In this document: piece by piece, positions 33,058 to 36,675 of the stretch
How the letters are laid out: each line of letters opens with the position of its first letter
Position numbering within the stretch: the stretch's first letter is position 1
Assembly: GCA_934654515.1 (NCBI GenBank)
Contig: CAKUGA010000009.1
Span: 1 to 36,675 of the forward strand
DNA length: 36,675 nucleotides
Direction of reading: 5' to 3'
From: an uncultured Collinsella sp.
GTDB lineage: Bacteria > Actinomycetota > Coriobacteriia > Coriobacteriales > Coriobacteriaceae
Made by a program: the position numbers and the translations under genes
Notes under the pieces: model-generated
Seen by the model: the letters and a program-made list of their open reading frames with translations, nothing else
The model's database searches: none
What the model was told of the DNA's origin: nothing

Positions 33058-33575
33058 GTGCGGGCGGAATCCTCAAGTTGCTCATCGATACCAATGTATG
33101 GATGGATTATTTTTCTGGCAGGTCTGACCGTACGGCAAACGTCGTCCATCTGATCGAGATTGCCGACGCCTCGGAGCGGATTGCCCTGTTTGCCTCGTCG
33201 CTTTCGGTCAAAGACGTTTCATATCTTGTCTCGGCGGCAATCAAGCAGGAGTGTCGAAGAAAGACTGGCTCACTGAGCGATAACGCCATTGCGGCGGCAG
33301 ACGAAACGGCCTGGGCATGCGTTCGACAGATGCGCGAGCTGGCCCTCATTGCCCCGGTCGGTGCAGACGAGGTCTTCGACTCCTTTGTGTTCAAGTATCA
33401 TCACAACGACTTTGAGGACGACCTGATGCTGGGCGTCGCCAATCGCATTGATGCCGATTACGTCGTGACGGAGGACAAGAACCTCATTAAACATACCAAT
33501 GGCGTATGCATAGACGTTGATCAAGCGTTGAGGTTGGTTGGAGAGGTCAACAGCTCATCCGCCCTGCCCATCTAG
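33054..33575 (+). CDS. PIN-domain toxin (putative endoribonuclease)
   Basis: A 173-residue PIN-domain protein. The first acidic residue is in LLIDTNVWMDYF (Asp12). Later acidic residues occur at KDVSYLV (Asp54), NDFEDDLMLG (119-123) and ADYVVTEDKN (134-141), giving the usual metal-binding cluster. Family members (VapC-like) cleave tRNA or rRNA. The ATG at 33054 overlaps the antitoxin TGA by 4 bases (ATGA); an upstream in-frame GTG at 33042 is less likely. The pair sits at the right edge of the AT-rich region, though its own codon use is closer to the core genome. Confidence 0.85.
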   Translation: MSAGGILKLLIDTNVWMDYFSGRSDRTANVVHLIEIADASERIALFASSLSVKDVSYLVSAAIKQECRRKTGSLSDNAIAAADETAWACVRQMRELALIAPVGADEVFDSFVFKYHHNDFEDDLMLGVANRIDADYVVTEDKNLIKHTNGVCIDVDQALRLVGEVNSSSALPI

Positions 33576-33723
33576 CCTGCTCCATCTTGATAAAGTGACG
33601 TTTCCTCGCCGTTAGCCGATGATGCGAGAGCGCTCGGCGTTTTCGACTGGTTTATGCACGCAAAGTCTGGGAATATACAAGTCGCATGTCTTACTGTCTA
33701 ACCAGTTGCGCCAAGGAGGCACC

Positions 33724-35181
33724 ATGGATTACAAGATCACCGGCTACGAGCCCGCCCAGCTGTTCCATTTCTTTGAGGAGGTCAGCGCGATCCCCCGTGG
33801 GTCTGGCAACGAGAAGGGCATCAGCGATTTCTTGGTTGCGTTTGCCAAGGAGCACGGCCTCGATGTGTACCAGGACGAGGTCTACAACGTCATCATTCGC
33901 AAGCCCGCTTCTGCCGGTGCCGAGAACGCCCCGGCCGTGATGTTGCAGGGCCATATCGATATGGTGTGCGACAAGTTGGGCTCTGTTGAGCACGACTTTA
34001 CGACCGATGGTATCGACCTGGTCGTCAAGGACGGCGTCCTCACCGCTAACGGCACCACCCTGGGCGCCGACAACGGCATTGCTGTCGCTCTGATGCTTAC
34101 TGTGCTCAACGACGATTCGATCGTTCACCCCGCCCTCGAGTGCGTATTCACCACCGACGAGGAGACTGGCCTGGTCGGCGCCGAGACGCTCGACAAGTCC
34201 CAGATTAGCGCCCGCACCATGATTAACCTTGACTCCGAGGAAGAGGGCGTTGCCACCGTCAGCTGCGCCGGCGGCGTCGTCGTTACCTACACTTGCCCGA
34301 TCGCGCGCGAGCACAAGACCGGTAGCACCCTCACGCTCGACATCTCCGGCCTACTGGGCGGTCATTCCGGCAACGATATCAACCTGGAGCGCGGCAACGG
34401 CAACCTCATCATGGCCCGCATCATCGACCGCCTGATGGTTGCCGGCGAGCCCGCCATCGTCAGCTTTAACGGCGGCACTAAGGACAACGCCATCAACCGT
34501 GAGTGCAAGGCTGTTCTGGTCTACGCCGACCACGCTGCCGCCGAGGTCGCGGCCGAGATCGCCCGTGGCATCATCGCCGACGTCACTGCCGAGCTCGAGG
34601 TCTTCGACCCCGGCTTTACCTGCACCGTCGAGATTGCCGATAACGCCGAGGTCGAGGCCATGGACCAGAAGTCCGCACTTGCCCTCATTCGCGCTCTGCG
34701 TCTTGCCCCCAATGGTGTGATCCGCCGCAACGTCGCCACCGACGGCTCCGTTGAGGTTTCCTCCAACATTGGCGTGGTCGCCACCTCCGATAACGAGGTC
34801 AAGATCATGCTGTCCCCGCGCTCCTCGATCACCTCGCTGCAGAACGAGTTCAAGGACCGCCTCCAGACGCTGGCCGATGTCTTGGGCTTCGACGCCAAGT
34901 TCGAGTTCGAGTATCCCGGCTGGAGCTATGCCGAGCATTCGCCGGTCCGCGACGTCTTTGTCGAGAGCTATCGCGAGCTCTTTGGCTCTGAGCTGCGCAT
35001 CGAGTCCATTCACGCCGGCCTTGAGTGCGGCCTGTTTGCCGAGGCTCTGCACGGCCTGGACGCCATCGCCGTGGGCCCGACGCTCTCCGATGTCCACACC
35101 CCGGACGAGAGCATGGAGCTCGCTTCTGCCGAGCGCTTCTACGAGCTGCTCATCGACGTCCTCAAGCGCCTCGCTGCGTAA
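33724..35181 (+). CDS. pepD: Aminoacyl-histidine dipeptidase (cytosolic beta-alanyl-His type)
   Basis: A 485-residue M20-family zinc dipeptidase that cleaves Xaa-His and other dipeptides. The metal ligands are visible in QGHIDMV (His77, Asp79), GADNGIA (Asp), and TTDEETGLVG (Glu-Glu), with LLGGHSGNDI and a C-terminal His in the VHTPDE segment. Length equals that of well-known PepD enzymes. Although the frame opens at 33619, the ATG at 33724 follows AAGGAGG and matches the conserved beginning. It ends in a terminator shared with the convergent mntP gene. Confidence 0.94.
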   Translation: MDYKITGYEPAQLFHFFEEVSAIPRGSGNEKGISDFLVAFAKEHGLDVYQDEVYNVIIRKPASAGAENAPAVMLQGHIDMVCDKLGSVEHDFTTDGIDLVVKDGVLTANGTTLGADNGIAVALMLTVLNDDSIVHPALECVFTTDEETGLVGAETLDKSQISARTMINLDSEEEGVATVSCAGGVVVTYTCPIAREHKTGSTLTLDISGLLGGHSGNDINLERGNGNLIMARIIDRLMVAGEPAIVSFNGGTKDNAINRECKAVLVYADHAAAEVAAEIARGIIADVTAELEVFDPGFTCTVEIADNAEVEAMDQKSALALIRALRLAPNGVIRRNVATDGSVEVSSNIGVVATSDNEVKIMLSPRSSITSLQNEFKDRLQTLADVLGFDAKFEFEYPGWSYAEHSPVRDVFVESYRELFGSELRIESIHAGLECGLFAEALHGLDAIAVGPTLSDVHTPDESMELASAERFYELLIDVLKRLAA

Positions 35182-35223
35182 AGGTCGCCTTGGTTAAGCC
35201 GCTCTAAAACGGCCGGCTATGAA

Positions 35224-35256
35224 AACGGCCGCCTGGCGTAATGCCGGGCGGCCGTT
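35224..35256. terminator. Bidirectional terminator between convergent pepD and mntP
   Basis: AACGGCCGCCTGGC (35224-35237) pairs with GCCGGGCGGCCGTT (35243-35256), with T residues after it on the + strand (TATTC) and AAAA before it for the - strand. It serves both converging genes. Confidence 0.8.
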
Positions 35257-35261
35257 ATTCG

Positions 35262-35840
35262 TTACAGTGCGAGAACCCCCAGATGCTCAAGCAAGATCTT
35301 AAGCCCGATGAGGATGAGCACGACGCCACCCACGATGGTGGCGGGTTTTTCGTAGCGCGCGCCAAAGGTGTGGCCGATCGCTACGCCGGCGACGGAGAAG
35401 ATAAACGTTGTGACGCCGATAAGCGATACAGCGGGAACGATGTCAACCGAGAGCGCGGCAAATGAGATGCCCACCGCTAGGGCGTCGATTGAGGTGGCAA
35501 TGGCGAGGATCAGGTACTCGCCCAGGTCAATCTTTTCGGCATCCTTGCCGTCGCCTTCATTCTCGTCCTCGGTAAAGGCTTCCCACAGCATTTTGCCGCC
35601 GATAAAGGCCAAAAGGATAAAGGCGATCCAATGGTCGATGGGTCCGATGATGCCCATGAATTGACTGCCAAGCGCCCATCCGATTACGGGCATGCCGGCC
35701 TGAAAGCCGCCAAAGAACAGGCCGAGCACCACGGCGACTTTAAGGTTGATCTTCTTCATGCCAAGTCCCTTGCAGATGGATACGGCAAAGGCATCCATCG
35801 AAAGGCCAACGGCGAGCAGCACGAGCTCTGCGAGTCCCAT
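35262..35840 (-). CDS. mntP: Manganese efflux pump MntP
   Basis: A 192-residue membrane protein that exports Mn(II). It is built of two similar halves, each with three helices and a conserved acidic helix: GLSMDAFAVSICKG (Asp16) and IATSIDALAVGISF, the signature of the MntP/DUF204 family. Acidic loop residues (FTEDENEGDGKDAEK) lie between the halves. The frame is open further upstream, but the ATG at 35840 is the only start that gives the conserved N-terminus. Its leader holds a yybP-ykoY manganese riboswitch with a terminator, so manganese should switch the gene on. Confidence 0.95.
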   Translation of the reverse strand: MGLAELVLLAVGLSMDAFAVSICKGLGMKKINLKVAVVLGLFFGGFQAGMPVIGWALGSQFMGIIGPIDHWIAFILLAFIGGKMLWEAFTEDENEGDGKDAEKIDLGEYLILAIATSIDALAVGISFAALSVDIVPAVSLIGVTTFIFSVAGVAIGHTFGARYEKPATIVGGVVLILIGLKILLEHLGVLAL

Positions 35841-35892
35841 AGTCTGGCTCCCTCTCTGCGGGCGGGCCCGCGTGTACCTCTTGGGGGAGTAA

Positions 35893-35937
35893 CAAAAAAG
35901 ACCCGTGGCGTACGCGTTGCGCGCACAGCCACGAGTC
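35893..35937 (-). terminator. Expression-platform terminator of the mntP riboswitch
   Basis: On the - strand GACTCGTGGC (35937-35928) pairs with GCCACGGGTC (35909-35900), then TTTTTTG (35899-35893). The 5' arm overlaps the conserved GAGACTC at the 3' end of the aptamer (35933-35939), which is the classic mutually exclusive design: ligand-bound aptamer prevents this hairpin. Confidence 0.8.
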
Positions 35938-36030
35938 TCGTTCATTAAGGCAAGCCAGGCCACATCGGCCAGTGTGTTGACTTGCCGCGTCACCGGAGGC
36001 GAACCCGATCACGCGACTACTCCCTCATTT
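35931..36030 (-). promoter_or_regulatory. yybP-ykoY (manganese) riboswitch aptamer
   Basis: On the - strand the leader shows the class hallmarks: GAGGGAGTAG at the 5' side (36026-36017), the AGTCAACACACTGG segment (35982-35969), paired stems around CCGGTGACGCGGC, and GAGACTC at the 3' side (35939-35933). It is followed by a terminator and then mntP. In characterised cases Mn(II) binds and permits transcription. The assignment rests on motif order and on the downstream gene, not on a covariance search. Confidence 0.85.
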
Positions 36031-36187
36031 ATGCGAATCCCGATGCTACCACATAAGCAGCTCATTTGGATTGGGGCTCTCAGCTGTGTTCGCTCATTCT
36101 GTAAGCATCGGATTTTGCAGGCGTCACAGGGGCAAACCGTGAGAAACTTATTGACGTTTATGGAGCGTATACGATGGGAGCGATGCC

Positions 36188-36675
36188 TTGGATAAGAACG
36201 AGCTGCAAAAGCGTATGGAACAGGCCATCCGCCTGACGGCACCTGGCCAGCCGATCCGCACCGCCCTCGACATGATCATTGCTGGTCACCTGGGCGCCCT
36301 TATCTGCGTCGGCGACACCGAAAACGTGCTCGCTGCTGGTAACGACGGCTTCCCGCTCAACATTTCGTTTACCTCGAACCGCCTGTTCGAGCTTTCCAAG
36401 ATGGACGGCGCCATCGTCATCGATGGCGACCTCACCCAGATCCTGCGCGCCAACTTTCACCTCAACCCCGATCCCTCGCTCGCCACGAGTGAGACGGGCA
36501 TGCGTCACCGTACCGCCGCTCGCATGTCGGTGCTCACCGACGCCATCGTGATCTCGGTCTCGGCCCGTCGTGCCGTCGTCAACGTGTACGTCCACGGTAA
36601 GAGCTACGAGATCCAGCCCGTCACCACCATCATGAGCTCGGTCAACCAGCTCGTCGCCACGCTCCAGACCACCCG
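36188..36675 (+). CDS. disA: DNA integrity scanning diadenylate cyclase DisA, N-terminal part
   Basis: DisA makes cyclic di-AMP and scans DNA for branched structures. About 162 residues are in the window; the C-terminal part runs off the right edge. The diadenylate cyclase (DAC) domain motifs DGA (73-75) and RHRTA (106-110) are present, as is the DLTQILRANFHLNPDPS stretch. No ATG fits the frame: the only start consistent with the open frame (which opens at 36155) and a ribosome binding site is TTG at 36188, with GGGAG (36176-36180) seven bases before it. Confidence 0.93.
   Translation, partial: MDKNELQKRMEQAIRLTAPGQPIRTALDMIIAGHLGALICVGDTENVLAAGNDGFPLNISFTSNRLFELSKMDGAIVIDGDLTQILRANFHLNPDPSLATSETGMRHRTAARMSVLTDAIVISVSARRAVVNVYVHGKSYEIQPVTTIMSSVNQLVATLQTT

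Noticed and set aside
35631..36195. + strand ORFs opposite the mntP leader
   Set aside because: They overlap the riboswitch and its terminator and are out of frame with any recognisable protein.
1..36675. CRISPR array, prophage genes or an intact insertion sequence
   Set aside because: No regularly spaced repeats, cas genes, phage structural genes or transposase were seen.

Overview
The window looks like chromosome of a high-GC, gut-associated actinobacterium of the Coriobacteriia, most likely Collinsella. That placement is inference from gene content, codon use and repeat style; no marker gene such as 16S rRNA is present. Most genes are on the + strand, in short operons separated by clear intrinsic terminators.

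Layout. 1-1303: tail of an ECF vitamin/metal transporter (ATPase and EcfT). 1334-2235: two tandem PPOX-like flavoproteins, ending in a strong terminator. 2379-7390: argC-argJ-argB-argD behind two ArgR boxes, which together make ornithine from glutamate; argF, argG and argH are absent. 7391-8080: a MITE-like inverted-repeat element and tRNA-Val on the - strand. 8081-17452: asnB, a MurE-like ligase, a HAD phosphatase, murI, rph, rdgB, dtd, veg, ispE, tRNA-Pro and tatA. 17559-20072: greA and lysS, the latter with an extra C-terminal tRNA-binding domain. 20073-23004: repeat-rich intergenic DNA around a ThrE-type exporter and a DUF2798 membrane protein. 23193-25835: clpC.

From about 25.9 to 32.6 kb base composition becomes visibly AT-richer and codon use changes, consistent with acquired DNA. 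This part carries a DUF2975 membrane protein with a small HTH regulator, then a compact peptide natural-product (RiPP) locus. The locus has a 36-residue, five-cysteine candidate precursor (27038-27148), a three-gene BcrA-type ABC transporter, a radical SAM/SPASM maturase and a peptidase-less ABC exporter. The precursor has a palindromic operator over its promoter and is separated from the downstream genes by a terminator-like hairpin. This is the best candidate for an undescribed system here: the maturase would install cysteine-derived crosslinks and the ABC proteins would export the product and/or protect the cell.

After the island come a RelB-like/PIN toxin-antitoxin pair with an ATGA overlap (32698-33575), pepD, and, on the - strand, mntP behind a recognisable yybP-ykoY manganese riboswitch with its terminator. 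The 5' part of disA (TTG start) runs off the right edge.

Intergenic regions contain several short dyads with different arms around a similar GGGAC-type core, plus larger inverted repeats, suggesting small non-coding repeat families.
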